Shown: positions 29,101-37,972, numbered from the stretch's first letter. The stretch is 64,000 nucleotides of DNA from HGM10766 sp900757295 (GCA_025992315.1 DAJPHG010000001.1:1054001-1118000); one strand, 5' to 3'. The notes: generated by a model from the sequence alone, not told the origin. Program-made: numbers and translations.

Positions 29101-29774
29101 CTATCTTTTTCTAAAGTATTTTGAATATACTGGTTATCACCAAATACACTTATAATATCTTCATCATTAGACAATCCTAAAGCTCTTAAGAATGTAGTTA
29201 TAGTTACTTTACGAGTACGATCTATACGAACATATAATACATCTCTTGCATCAAGTTCATATTCTAACCAAGTACCTTTATTTGGTATAACTTCCCCACT
29301 AACTACAGGACGTCCGTTTTTATCAATTTCTCTTTTAAAATAAATTGATGGACTACGAACTAATTGAGAAGTAATAACACGTTCTGCACCATTGATAATA
29401 AATGTTCCTGCATCTGTCATCATTGGTAAGTCGCCTAAGAATATTTCTTGTTCTTTTACTTCACCAGTTTCATGGATAAATAAACGAGCTTGTACCTTTA
29501 AAGGTGCAGCATAGTTAACCATTCTTTCTTTAGCTTCTTTGATAGAATATCTAGGTTCATCAAAAGAATATTCTCCAAATTCTAAAGAAATATTACCTGT
29601 AAAACTTTCTACTGGGAATAAGTCATCAAATATTTCTCTGATTCCTTCTTCTAAGAACCAATTAAATGATTTTTTCTGTATTTCTAATAAGTCTGTTAAT
29701 TCTAAGGTGTTCTTTGTTTTTGAGAAAGTTCTTCTTTCTCTATGGTCTCCAAATTTTGCAATTTTAAATGACAC
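26166..29774 (-). CDS. rpoB: RNA polymerase beta subunit
   Basis: 1202 aa. Conserved blocks include the rifampicin region (SSQLSKFMDQINPIAELTDK, codons around 28347-28395), GEKTREVRDTSLRVKHGEDG and KMSGRHGNKGV. The last ~45 residues are a strongly acidic tail. Within the rifampicin region, positions equal to E. coli 513, 518 and 526 are K, I and D instead of Q, N and H. First gene of rpoB-rpoC, with its own promoter after ybxB, as in Bacillus. Confidence 0.98.
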   Translation of the reverse strand: MSFKIAKFGDHRERRTFSKTKNTLELTDLLEIQKKSFNWFLEEGIREIFDDLFPVESFTGNISLEFGEYSFDEPRYSIKEAKERMVNYAAPLKVQARLFIHETGEVKEQEIFLGDLPMMTDAGTFIINGAERVITSQLVRSPSIYFKREIDKNGRPVVSGEVIPNKGTWLEYELDARDVLYVRIDRTRKVTITTFLRALGLSNDEDIISVFGDNQYIQNTLEKDSTKNTDEALIEIYEKLRPGEPATLDSAKNQLITRFFDKFRYDLAKVGRYKFNKKLNVLDRLLGCVIAQDIKDNDEVVVASGTLITKDLLEKIRPLFNNGYGLKETIINEELDEYNKIQEVLVYDKTDKEKVHKVIGNDQSIDEKRLTISDVYASVSYYLNLLFNIGNIDEIDHLGNRRVRQVGELIQNQFRVGMARMERVIRERMTTQEIENVTPKTLINIRPVTAALKEFFGSSQLSKFMDQINPIAELTDKRRLSSLGPGGLSRDRAGMEVRDVNASHYGRLCPIESPEGQNIGLITSLSSYAKINDYGFIMTPYRKVENGHVTDEVVYLTADEENDYYISQATTPVDDDNNISESQVIARLNGDTVMVDSKKVNYIDVAPSQVVSITTSCIPFLDHDDATRALMGANMQRQAVPLLKTEAPIVATGVEYIAARDSGSTVVAKADGVVEYADSKKIVVKNAKGKDTYFLANFERTNASTCLNHHPLVKAGDSIHRGEVIADGPSTEKGELALGKNMTVAFMTFNGYNYEDAVILNERLVKDDVYTSLHIEQTDIDCRDTKLGPEEITRDIPNVSEEARKNLDSNGIVRIGTEVHEGDILVGKVTPKGVQELTSEEKLLHAIFGEKTREVRDTSLRVKHGEDGIVHDIKVYTKENSDELPPGVSKIVRVYIVQKRKIQVGDKMSGRHGNKGVISLILPEEDMPYLPDGTPVDVILNPLGVPSRMNIGQILELHLGMAGKKIGTHYATPVFDGASVDEIKEQMKEAGMDDDGKTVLYNGRTGEPFENRVSVGVMYMIKLHHMVDDKLHARATGPYSMVTQQPLGGKAQFGGQRFGEMEVWALYAYGAAHVLQEILTIKSDDVVGRVKVYESLIKGKTVNQAGVPESFRVLLKEFQALGLDVQILDTDDNLLELKDVEADDEDENTIRVDELDNLVPKEQEKSEEKIVEETEETTEEDEFEPDLDDLEFPEDDLEEGEM

Positions 29775-29845
29775 TCTTTCACCCCTATACTATAGTATTT
29801 TTAAGTGTGATTGTCCCAGAAAAAACAATACGTCACCAATTTAAA

Positions 29846-29874
29846 ATTTTAGCAAAGGTATCAAGTTTTGTCAA
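29846..29874 (-). promoter_or_regulatory. sigma-A promoter of rpoBC
   Basis: TTGACA (29869-29874), 17-bp spacer, TAAAAT (29846-29851). The leader to the rpoB start is about 65 nt. Confidence 0.85.
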
Positions 29875-29894
29875 TAAGTTTTCCTTTTTATCAC

Positions 29895-29924
29895 ATAAAA
29901 ATCTATAACTTTTTTAGTTATAGA
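29895..29924 (-). terminator. intrinsic terminator after ybxB
   Basis: Minus-strand arms TCTATAACT / AGTTATAGA, then TTTTT. It separates ybxB from the rpoB promoter. Confidence 0.8.
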
Positions 29925-29932
29925 CATTTTAT

Positions 29933-30526
29933 TTACTTTATTTTAGCTTTTATTATAAAAAAGCCTTTATCCTTTTCAATCACTTCACACTCATATATAT
30001 CTTCTAAATTTTTCATGATACTTTTAGCGCCTTGATCTTTTCTTATAACAAACCATAAACAGCCATTTGATTTCATTTTACTTTTAGCAGTTCTAAGAAT
30101 ATTTAGTAAAATACTTTTTCCAACTCTAATTGGAGGATTACTTATAATGATATCAAACTTATTATTTACATTGTCTATTCCATTACTCTCATAACATATA
30201 GCATTAACATTATTATTTTTTATATTTTTTGAACAAAGGTGGATAGCTCTTTTATTTATATCAACCATTTCAACTTTTACATTTAAAATTTTTGCAAGTG
30301 AAACTCCAATAAATCCATAACCACAACCAATATCTAAAATGTTTTCTATTGCTTCATTACTTTGCTTTAAAAAAGTTTCAACTAATAATTTACTACCATA
30401 ATCAATCTTATTTTTAGAAAATACTCCATTATCACTTAAAAATGATAAATGTTGATCTAAATAATTATAATCAATAGTTCTTATTTCACTTTTTAAGTTT
30501 TCATTATTGGTAAAATAATGGCTCAT
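29933..30526 (-). CDS. RsmC/YbxB-type methyltransferase
   Basis: 197 aa class I SAM methyltransferase. SAM motif ILDIGCGYGFIGVSLA near 62-77 and the base-methylation motif IISNPPIRVGKS near 131. Proteins of this type methylate guanine in 16S rRNA. The position directly upstream of rpoB is that of ybxB in Bacillus (rplL-ybxB-rpoB); rplJ and rplL are not here. Its start overlaps the upstream gene by ATGA. Confidence 0.85.
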   Translation of the reverse strand: MSHYFTNNENLKSEIRTIDYNYLDQHLSFLSDNGVFSKNKIDYGSKLLVETFLKQSNEAIENILDIGCGYGFIGVSLAKILNVKVEMVDINKRAIHLCSKNIKNNNVNAICYESNGIDNVNNKFDIIISNPPIRVGKSILLNILRTAKSKMKSNGCLWFVIRKDQGAKSIMKNLEDIYECEVIEKDKGFFIIKAKIK

Positions 30527-31233
30527 TTATTCATTTTCCTTTCGAAATCCAATACTAGTTTTTTAGATGGTTTTTTAGTTATTTCAGGCTTTATATCTAC
30601 AGTATAATTTTGGCCTTCTATTTCTGGTAAAACAAATTCTTTACTTTCTTTTAAAAAACTATTTAAGTCATTTAGTTCATCAAACATATTTAAAAAATCA
30701 AGAACGTCAGTTAAATTTATATTATCCAAATAATATGAACAAATATTATAATATTTTACTAATACTTTGGTTTTTCTTTGCTGTAAGTTTGCAAATTTAT
30801 CAAAATCTTTAGTTATTTGTTGATTATTAAAAGCAATTGAAAAATCATTTAATTCATCATTAATGTTACAATATTGTTTAACACATCTTTTTATCGCTTT
30901 ATGATTAATATTATTTTTATCAATTAAACCTATTTTATTTTCTTTTTTATAATAGTTAGTTAAATTATCTAATAAACCATCTAATTCTTTTTGTTCTATT
31001 TTTTGAAATTGTTTTGTTTTTGTTTCGTCATTATTAAAAACACTTTTCATACTTTCTAGTGATTGTAGTTTAGTTAGCAACTCTTTAATATAGCTGATTG
31101 AAGTTGCTTTAAATAATATTACTAAATCATTTATTACATTTATTGGCAAAGAATATTTCAATTTTAAATTAGTTATATATCCTTGATATATTGTTAGTTG
31201 ATTTTCATTTATCGTTCCATATATATTTTTCAT
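30523..31233 (-). CDS. hypothetical protein between obgE and ybxB
   Basis: 236 aa, mostly helical, rich in Lys, Asn and Leu, no signal or membrane segment. I do not recognise it. The pattern (IxxYxxxxNLKLKYSLPINVINDLVIL) recalls short N-terminal helices of primosome/DnaD-like proteins, but that is too weak to name. It begins 2 bp after the obgE stop and ends in an ATGA overlap with ybxB, so the three are co-transcribed. Its TGA stop shows TGA is not read as Trp. Confidence 0.7.
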   Translation of the reverse strand: MKNIYGTINENQLTIYQGYITNLKLKYSLPINVINDLVILFKATSISYIKELLTKLQSLESMKSVFNNDETKTKQFQKIEQKELDGLLDNLTNYYKKENKIGLIDKNNINHKAIKRCVKQYCNINDELNDFSIAFNNQQITKDFDKFANLQQRKTKVLVKYYNICSYYLDNINLTDVLDFLNMFDELNDLNSFLKESKEFVLPEIEGQNYTVDIKPEITKKPSKKLVLDFERKMNK

Positions 31234-31235
31234 AA

Positions 31236-32507
31236 TTATTCCTTAAACTCAAAGACAAAATCTAATATTTGTACTTCATCTCCACGTTTTGCTCCTGCGT
31301 CTTCAAGTGCTTGTTCTACTCCCATACCTCTTAGTTTTCTAGCAAAGCGTAAGACTGCCTCATCTTCAGTAAATTTTGTCATCTTAAACAATTTTTCTAT
31401 TTCTTTTCCTTTTAGTACCCAAATTCCATTATCATTAGTAATTGTATAAGGTTTATCTTGATTAAACTTATAAATAATATGACTTTCAAATTCTGTTTCA
31501 TCATAAAGTTCTTCTTCATTAATACTCTTAACTAATTCTAGCAACCTTTTGATTAGATTATCTAAGCCTTCTTGATAAGCTGCACTAATTTCAATTATTT
31601 CTTTATCCGGGTACGCTTTTTTGAAAGCTTCTAAGTTTTTATTAGCTTGATCTAAATCCATTTTATTAGCAATTATTATTTCTTTTTTATTAGCTAATTT
31701 TTCATTATAACTGTCAATTTCTTTTCTAATGATTTTATAGTCTTCAATTGGATCTCTTCCTTCACTTGAACCCATATCAATTACATGAGCAAGGACTTTA
31801 GTACGCATTGCGTGTTTAAGAAACTTTTGACCTAGTCCTGCGCCTTGACTGGCATTTTCTATTAAGCCTGGTAAATCTGCCATAACAAAAGTTTCATCAT
31901 GCAATTTAACAACTCCTAAATTAGGATTTAAAGTAGTAAAATGGTAAGCTGCTATCTTTGGACTAGCTGCACTAATCATAGATAATAATGTACTTTTTCC
32001 TACACTTGGAAGACCTATTAATCCCACATCAGCTAGAACTTTTAATTCACATTTTAGTAATCTTTCTTCACCTGGTTCACCATATTCACTAAATTTAGGT
32101 GCTGGCTCACTTTGAGTTGCAAAAGATTTATTTCCTCTTCCACCTCTTCCACCATGAGCAACTATAAACTCTTGGTTATCATTAACTAAATCAGCTAATA
32201 CAAGATTGGTGTCAGCATCAATTACCGTTGTTCCCATAGGAACTTTAATAATAATATCTTCCGCATTAGCGCCATTTCTATTACTGCCTTTGCCGTTTAT
32301 TCCCTTTGTTCCTTTGATTAGCTTGTTATATCTCAAATCAACTAAAGTTTTTAATCCTTTATCAACTCTAAAAATAATATTGCTTCCTCTGCCACCGTTA
32401 CCACCATCTGGTCCTCCTAATGGTACGCATTTTTCTCTTCTAAAGGAAGTACATCCATCTCCGCCTTTACCAGCTATTACTTTTATTTCTATTTCATCTA
32501 CAAACAT
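31236..32507 (-). CDS. obgE: GTPase Obg
   Basis: Ribosome-associated GTPase needed for 50S assembly and, in Bacillus, stress and sporulation signalling. About 423 aa. The Gly-rich Obg fold (GGKGGDGCTSFRREKCVPLGG) leads, then the G domain with GLPSVGKSTLL (P-loop near 165), ADLPGLIENAS and NKMDL, and then the C-terminal OCT domain (from about 340). The start at 32507 (MFVDEIEIKV) has AAGGTGA upstream; the frame runs 12 codons further without one. Confidence 0.96.
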   Translation of the reverse strand: MFVDEIEIKVIAGKGGDGCTSFRREKCVPLGGPDGGNGGRGSNIIFRVDKGLKTLVDLRYNKLIKGTKGINGKGSNRNGANAEDIIIKVPMGTTVIDADTNLVLADLVNDNQEFIVAHGGRGGRGNKSFATQSEPAPKFSEYGEPGEERLLKCELKVLADVGLIGLPSVGKSTLLSMISAASPKIAAYHFTTLNPNLGVVKLHDETFVMADLPGLIENASQGAGLGQKFLKHAMRTKVLAHVIDMGSSEGRDPIEDYKIIRKEIDSYNEKLANKKEIIIANKMDLDQANKNLEAFKKAYPDKEIIEISAAYQEGLDNLIKRLLELVKSINEEELYDETEFESHIIYKFNQDKPYTITNDNGIWVLKGKEIEKLFKMTKFTEDEAVLRFARKLRGMGVEQALEDAGAKRGDEVQILDFVFEFKE

Positions 32508-32532
32508 GTAAATCACCTTGTGGTTATCATAA

Positions 32533-32561
32533 CATAAAAACATCTCTATTTAAAGAGATGT
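32533..32561 (-). terminator. intrinsic terminator of the rhamnose gene
   Basis: Minus strand ACATCTCTTTAAATAGAGATGT, then TTTTT. The 5' arm is coding: the stop codon of the rfbCD-like gene lies in the loop. Confidence 0.85.
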
Positions 32562-33989
32562 TTTTACAGTAATTTCTAATTCTTTAAAGTATCTATCAAG
32601 TGCATCTTTATAATCAGGCAAGTTATAGAAATTATTATCAATTAATTTTTGTTTAGATAATTTTGAATTTAATGGTCTAGGAGCACTTTCATTATTTTTA
32701 TTATATTCAGCAGTTGTTACCTTATTAATTTTGCAATTTTTATTTTTTAATTCCATAATGTATTCAGCAAATGAAGCCCATGAGCAAAATCCTTCATTAG
32801 TTGCATGATATATTCCATATTTATTACTATAAGCCATTTCTACAAGAAGTTTAGCTAAATCTTTAGTATATGTTGGTGAACCTATTTGATCATCTACAAC
32901 ATCTATTTGATCTTTTGTTAAAGATAAGTTCAACATTGTTTTAACAAAGTTTTTACCATTAACACCAAATAACCAAGAAGTTCTTACTATAAAATATTTA
33001 TCATATTTTTTTACTTCTTCTTCTCCATTAAATTTAGTTTTTCCATAAACATTACTTGGATTAGGTTGATCTTCTTCAGTATACATTCCATCTTTTGTAC
33101 CATCAAAAACATAATCTGAAGAAATATAAATTATTTTAGCATTTACTTTTTTAGCTGCTTCTACGATATTCTTAGTACCAACAACATTTAAATTATAAGC
33201 ACTCTCTTCGTCTGTTTCAGCTTTATTTGTATTTGTATATGCAGCAGAATGGAAAATTATATCTGGTTTATATGAATTAATAACTTCGTTTACACGATCT
33301 TTATTAGTAATATCCATATCTTTGCTACTTAAAGCTAAAATATCATATTCTCCTCTTTGATGTAATTCATCTATAATGTCATGTCCTAATAGTCCACTTG
33401 CTCCTGTAATTATAAATCTTGTTTTTTCTTTTCTAAATTCTGGAGCATTAAGTTCTAAAGATGTTAAATTTTGATCTTTATTAGATAATATAAATTCATC
33501 TATGTTATATTCTTTTTTAATTTCATCCCATGGAATATTAATATCTTTGTCATTATATGGAATACCATCATCAAGTCTAGGTGCATATTCATTATCTACA
33601 TAATATTCAAATAAACTATCATTTTCTAATGCTAAAAAGCCAAAGCCAAAACCTCTAGGAATATATAGTAATCTTTTGTTTTCTTCACTTAATTCAGCTG
33701 TAATATATTTTTTATAAGTATCAGAATCTTTTCTTAAATCAACAGCTACACAAAGTACTGCACCATGATGGCATCTAACTATTTTACTTTGGTTATAAGG
33801 ATTTTTTTGAAAATGTAAACCTCTTAAAACTCCTCTTTGACTTAAAGAATTACTAACTTGAACAATTCTATTAAAATCAAAAGATTTAAATTGATTTTCA
33901 GTAATACTTGTAAAGTATCCTCTTTCATCTCCAAATCTTTCTATTTCTAAGATATAGCAGTCTTTTATATCAGTTTCTATTTTTTTCAC
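32550..33989 (-). CDS. rfbCD: fused dTDP-4-dehydrorhamnose 3,5-epimerase / reductase
   Basis: Last two steps of dTDP-L-rhamnose synthesis in one chain of about 479 aa. N-terminal RmlC cupin domain (1-180): ERFGDERGYFTS, GVLRGLHFQK (catalytic His) and CHHGAVLCVAVDLRK. C-terminal RmlD domain (195-479): TGASGLLGHD (NAD(P) site), SSDYVFDG, and the catalytic Tyr in YGKTKFNGE. The start is taken at the GTG at 33989, because RmlC proteins begin near KKIET; a TTG six codons earlier (34007) is open. RfbA and RfbB are not in the window. It follows the division gene cluster where murein genes would be expected. Confidence 0.88.
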   Translation of the reverse strand: MKKIETDIKDCYILEIERFGDERGYFTSITENQFKSFDFNRIVQVSNSLSQRGVLRGLHFQKNPYNQSKIVRCHHGAVLCVAVDLRKDSDTYKKYITAELSEENKRLLYIPRGFGFGFLALENDSLFEYYVDNEYAPRLDDGIPYNDKDINIPWDEIKKEYNIDEFILSNKDQNLTSLELNAPEFRKEKTRFIITGASGLLGHDIIDELHQRGEYDILALSSKDMDITNKDRVNEVINSYKPDIIFHSAAYTNTNKAETDEESAYNLNVVGTKNIVEAAKKVNAKIIYISSDYVFDGTKDGMYTEEDQPNPSNVYGKTKFNGEEEVKKYDKYFIVRTSWLFGVNGKNFVKTMLNLSLTKDQIDVVDDQIGSPTYTKDLAKLLVEMAYSNKYGIYHATNEGFCSWASFAEYIMELKNKNCKINKVTTAEYNKNNESAPRPLNSKLSKQKLIDNNFYNLPDYKDALDRYFKELEITVKTSL

Positions 33990-34024
33990 GTTATCAGCTT
34001 CTTTCAATAAGAATAGTATATCAT

Positions 34025-34048
34025 AAAAAAAAGCATATTTAAATGCTT
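34025..34048 (-). terminator. intrinsic terminator of the mraZ-pbp cluster
   Basis: Minus-strand AAGCATTTAAATATGCTT plus eight T, overlapping the pbp stop codon. Confidence 0.85.
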
Positions 34049-36155
34049 ATCCTAAATTAATAACTAATTTACTATTTAGATCTATTTGAGTATTTGGAGC
34101 GATAGATACAGAAGTAACTTTACCATAGCCATTTATTTCGTAATCTAGGCCGATTAATTTGCAATAGTCAATTATATCACTTCTAGACCAATTAGTAACA
34201 TCAGGCATTGTATAATTAGTACCATTAGTTAAAATGAATACCTTAGTATTTGCAACCACTGTTTTTTCTTTTAAAGGATACTGGTTAATTACTTTATTAC
34301 CATCACCAATAATAACCGGTTCTAAATTCAGACTACTTATATTTTCTTTTGTAGTATCAACATTTGAGCTGATGTAATTTTTTAAAGTTATAATTTTGCT
34401 TGTATCTAAAGCACTCTCTGTTTCAGTTATATTTTTATATTTTGCTACTTCTTCAGTAACATTCTTTACTAATTCAGCTACTCTAGAAATTGGTCCTACA
34501 AACTTTTTCGTTGCAATATAAATTATATATTGAGGATCATCTTTTGGAAAAATACCAGCAAATGAACGAATATAATCATATTCTCCCATCAAATATCCTC
34601 CACTTGGAGAAGCTATCTGAGCCGTTCCTGTTTTTCCTATTAATGTTACATTATCAGCTTTATAATATTTGGCATCAGTAAGACCACTATATACAACATT
34701 ATACATTAAGTCTTTCATCTTATCTGTTGTTTCTTTGCTTGCAACTGTAGCAGCTTCAGTTCTTTTGCCTTTTTGGATAACCTTACCAGTACTAGAATCT
34801 ACAATTTTATCAACTATATAAGGTTTTAACATTACGCCATCATTTGTTACACTAGTTAAAGCTTGAATCATTTGAACAGGTGTTACTAGAATACCTTGGC
34901 CAAATGCAGCATTAGCAACTTCTATTTCATATTTAAAATCTAATTTACCTTCAGCTTCACTTGGAAGGGTTATTCCAGTTTGCTTACCAAACCCTAACTT
35001 TTGATAATAATCTTTTAATTTAGCTTTTCCTAATTTTTGAGCAAGCATTGTTGCTGCTGTATTAGAAGAATAAGTAAATCCTAAATCATAACTTATCCTT
35101 CCCCAACCAACACCTTTATTAAAGTCAACAACTTTATCATCACCAATATTAATTGTACCTGACATGTAAGTTTCACTACCGTTATAAACTCCATTTTCCA
35201 TAGCAGACATAAATGAGAATATTTTCATAGTACTACCAGGTTCATAAGTATATGAAACTAAAGGAGATATGTAACTTTTAATTCCTTCTAAAGTATTTAA
35301 ATTAAAGCTTGGTTTTGATGCTGTTGCAACTATAGCACCGGTTTTAGCATCTGCAATAGTCGCAGTCATCCAATCTGATTCATATTCTTTATTAATTTGG
35401 TCTAAAGAATTTTCAAGTAAAATTTGAATATTATTGTCGATTGTTAAATATATATCTTTACCAGAAACTGGGTCTGTAGTTATTTCTGGAGTATTTGGCA
35501 TTTGATAGCCATTTATGTCTTTTTGATATTCTGTGTAACCATCTTTACCTTTTAAAATGTCATTAAAATATTCTTCAATACCCATTTCACCATTAATTTC
35601 ACCATTCTCATTTGATTTAGCATAACCAATAGTATAAGAAGCAAAGTCTCCCATTTTATAATATCTTTTAGTTGAAGAAACAAAACTAATTCCCGGTAGA
35701 TTTAAATCTTCAATTTGACTTTTTACTAATTCAGTTATTCCTCTTCCACCAGGTCCTAATTCAACTTGATAAACTTTTTTATTTAATAAACTTAATATTT
35801 TTTCTTCACTCATATTTAATATAGGTGCTAACTCTTTAGCTGTTTTTTCTTTATCAACTACATGTTGAGGATTTTTTTTATTAGTAGTTCTAGAAGAATC
35901 TAAATAAGCAATTACAGTATATGAATTAACGCTTTGAGCAAGTATTTCTCCAGTAGTATCATAAATAGTTCCTCTAGATGCATATAAGGTTTTTTTTGCA
36001 GTGTTTCTATTAGAAGCAAAAGCACTTAAATTTATACCATCAACTTTTTTAGCAGTAGAAATGTATATAATACGATAAATAATTACGCAAAATAAAAGAA
36101 CAATACAAATCATAAAATATTTATTTATTTTAATTGTATTATTCTTTTTATTCAT
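34047..36155 (-). CDS. class B penicillin-binding protein with PASTA domains
   Basis: Septal transpeptidase of the PBP2B/SpoVD/FtsI family; 702 aa. A short cytoplasmic N-terminus and one membrane helix (13-33) are followed by a pedestal domain and a transpeptidase domain with PGSTMK (active Ser, near 306), SSN (YSSNT) and KTGTAQ. Two PASTA-like domains fill the last ~120 residues. It lies in mraZ-rsmH-ftsL-pbp order, as in Bacillus. Whether it is the vegetative PBP2B or the sporulation enzyme SpoVD cannot be decided; both have this position and domain set. Confidence 0.92.
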   Translation of the reverse strand: MNKKNNTIKINKYFMICIVLLFCVIIYRIIYISTAKKVDGINLSAFASNRNTAKKTLYASRGTIYDTTGEILAQSVNSYTVIAYLDSSRTTNKKNPQHVVDKEKTAKELAPILNMSEEKILSLLNKKVYQVELGPGGRGITELVKSQIEDLNLPGISFVSSTKRYYKMGDFASYTIGYAKSNENGEINGEMGIEEYFNDILKGKDGYTEYQKDINGYQMPNTPEITTDPVSGKDIYLTIDNNIQILLENSLDQINKEYESDWMTATIADAKTGAIVATASKPSFNLNTLEGIKSYISPLVSYTYEPGSTMKIFSFMSAMENGVYNGSETYMSGTINIGDDKVVDFNKGVGWGRISYDLGFTYSSNTAATMLAQKLGKAKLKDYYQKLGFGKQTGITLPSEAEGKLDFKYEIEVANAAFGQGILVTPVQMIQALTSVTNDGVMLKPYIVDKIVDSSTGKVIQKGKRTEAATVASKETTDKMKDLMYNVVYSGLTDAKYYKADNVTLIGKTGTAQIASPSGGYLMGEYDYIRSFAGIFPKDDPQYIIYIATKKFVGPISRVAELVKNVTEEVAKYKNITETESALDTSKIITLKNYISSNVDTTKENISSLNLEPVIIGDGNKVINQYPLKEKTVVANTKVFILTNGTNYTMPDVTNWSRSDIIDYCKLIGLDYEINGYGKVTSVSIAPNTQIDLNSKLVINLG

Positions 36156-36174
36156 AATATTAACTCCTTGTATT

Positions 36175-36480
36175 TTAACTTTCAGTATCTGTTATTACTT
36201 TAATATTATCATTATTATATGATAATCCATGTTCATTTGCAACTTCTTGAAGTTTATCTAAAGAAGCTAGTTCATTTATTTTCATATTTAAACTTTCATT
36301 AATTCCAGTTTGATTTTCTATTTTCTCTTTAACTTGTTCAAGTTCAATAGAAGTTTGTGATACCATAGCTTTAGTAAATACACTAATTAAAGGAGTAGCC
36401 ACAACTAATACAGCAAGAATAAAGTATAATACTTTTTCTCCTTTTAATAATTTAATTTTCTTTCCCTTATTCTTACTCAT
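36175..36480 (-). CDS. ftsL: cell division protein FtsL
   Basis: 101 aa with a single membrane helix (about 15-38) followed by a coiled-coil region (VSQTSIELEQVKEKIENQ). Low sequence conservation is normal for FtsL; size, topology and its position between rsmH and pbp make the call. Confidence 0.85.
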   Translation of the reverse strand: MSKNKGKKIKLLKGEKVLYFILAVLVVATPLISVFTKAMVSQTSIELEQVKEKIENQTGINESLNMKINELASLDKLQEVANEHGLSYNNDNIKVITDTES

Positions 36481-36483
36481 ATT

Positions 36484-37407
36484 TTATATCCTTTCTATTA
36501 CTCTTAATTTTGCACTAGCACTTCGAGAATTTTCTTCTAATTCTTTTTGGCTAGGTAATATTACTTTTTTATTTACTATTTTTATTAATGGTTTATATTC
36601 ATCAGGTATTTGTGGTAATCCTTTTACCACTTCATCAACTTCACTATATTTTTTAAATATTTTTTTTACGATTTTATCTTCTAAAGAATGAAATGTTATA
36701 ACACAAATTCTTCCACCCTTGTTTAAAAGGTTAATTGCTTCAGGAAGAACACTTTCTAAAACACTTAATTCATTATTAACTTCAATTCGTATTGCTTGAA
36801 ATATTTTTCTTTCAGGGTGATTCTTATAAAAGTAGTTCGCTCCAGTAGCACTTTTTATTATGTCAACTAATTCTAAAGTACTATATATTGGTTTAACTTT
36901 TCTTTTTTCAATTATTTTTTTAGCAATTACTTTTGACATTTTTTCTTCACCGTAAGAGAAAAATATATCTATTAATTCTTCATAGGAATAATCATTCACT
37001 ATTTTTTGAGCATCTAATGATTGATCTTGATTCATTCTCATATCTAATCTAGAATCACTCATAAAACTAAAGCCTCTAGATTCATCATCTATTTGAGGAG
37101 ATGAAAAACCTAAATCAAACAAAATACCATCAACCCTATTAATATTTTGTTTAGCTAAAGTTTCTTTCATATTAACAAAGTTAGTATGAAAAATTTGATA
37201 ATTATTGCCGATTTTGCTTAATAATTCATCGGCATACTTAATAGCTTCACTATCGTTATCAAAGGCGAATAAGAAGCCCTTTTTTATTCTTTTTAATATA
37301 TTACTACTATGGCCTGCATATCCCATTGTGGCATCGACATACATTCCATCTTCTTTTATATTTAAGTTTTCAATACTTTCATTTAAAAGTACACTATAAT
37401 GTTTCAT
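36484..37407 (-). CDS. rsmH: 16S rRNA (cytosine1402-N4)-methyltransferase
   Basis: 307 aa. MKHYSVLLNESIENL start, SAM motif VDATMGYAGHS near 24-34, DGILFDLGFSSPQIDD near 101 and FHSLEDKIVKKIFK near 238 are typical of RsmH (MraW). Starts right after the mraZ stop. Confidence 0.97.
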   Translation of the reverse strand: MKHYSVLLNESIENLNIKEDGMYVDATMGYAGHSSNILKRIKKGFLFAFDNDSEAIKYADELLSKIGNNYQIFHTNFVNMKETLAKQNINRVDGILFDLGFSSPQIDDESRGFSFMSDSRLDMRMNQDQSLDAQKIVNDYSYEELIDIFFSYGEEKMSKVIAKKIIEKRKVKPIYSTLELVDIIKSATGANYFYKNHPERKIFQAIRIEVNNELSVLESVLPEAINLLNKGGRICVITFHSLEDKIVKKIFKKYSEVDEVVKGLPQIPDEYKPLIKIVNKKVILPSQKELEENSRSASAKLRVIERI

Positions 37408-37842
37408 TTAAAAATCCATTTCTGTAAAAAGATTTTCAGCTATATCTTCAAGTTTTTCAGAATTAACATCTAAGAATTTATCCCATTCATCTTTTGACCA
37501 TATTTCAATACGATCATTAGCGCCGATTATAACACATTCTTTAGTTAAACCGGCATGATCTATTAATGGGGAGGTGATGTTAATACGTCCTTGACGATCA
37601 ACTTCAATTTGAGCAGCACCAGAAAAGAAGGATCTTATAAAAATACGGGCATCTTTTTTTGTAAATGGTAAGGTATTTAATTTGCTTACAAGTTTATCCC
37701 AATCTTCTAAAGAATAAACATATAAACATTTTTCTAACCCGCGGGTAATAATAAACTTATCTTTTAGATCATTCCTGAACTTAGCAGGCATAATCAAACG
37801 TCCTTTTTCATCAATATTATGATGATATTCGCCCATGAACAT
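37408..37842 (-). CDS. mraZ: transcriptional regulator MraZ
   Basis: 144 aa with two AbrB-like halves (MGEYHHNIDEKGRLIMPAKF and ...EVDRQGRINITSPL). MraZ binds repeats in its own promoter and represses the division/cell-wall cluster. Three GTGG repeats spaced 10 bp lie just upstream, the last overlapping the ribosome site. Confidence 0.97.
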   Translation of the reverse strand: MFMGEYHHNIDEKGRLIMPAKFRNDLKDKFIITRGLEKCLYVYSLEDWDKLVSKLNTLPFTKKDARIFIRSFFSGAAQIEVDRQGRINITSPLIDHAGLTKECVIIGANDRIEIWSKDEWDKFLDVNSEKLEDIAENLFTEMDF

Positions 37843-37849
37843 TTAAATC

Positions 37850-37875
37850 CCCCACTTTCTTCCACAATGTACCAC
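37850..37875 (-). promoter_or_regulatory. MraZ operator, three GTGG repeats
   Basis: On the minus strand GTGG occurs at 37872-37875, 37862-37865 and 37852-37855, exactly 10 bp apart (one helical turn). The last one (GTGGGGG) overlaps the mraZ Shine-Dalgarno sequence. The layout agrees with known MraZ-binding repeats. Confidence 0.8.
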
Positions 37876-37886
37876 TGCTTATCTAT

Positions 37887-37915
37887 ATATTACCTTATAC
37901 ATTGCATTTTGTAAA
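37887..37915 (-). promoter_or_regulatory. sigma-A promoter of the mraZ cluster
   Basis: TTTACA (37910-37915), 17-bp spacer, TAATAT (37887-37892), immediately upstream of the MraZ repeats. Confidence 0.7.
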
Positions 37916-37972
37916 TGGAAATACCAAAAAAAAATTGATAATTTTTTCTAGTTGACAATTTTTTCTGTAAAC

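Noticed and set aside
30523..30525. Mycoplasma-type code (TGA as Trp)
   Set aside because: TGA is used as a stop in an ATGA junction, and Trp is encoded by TGG throughout.
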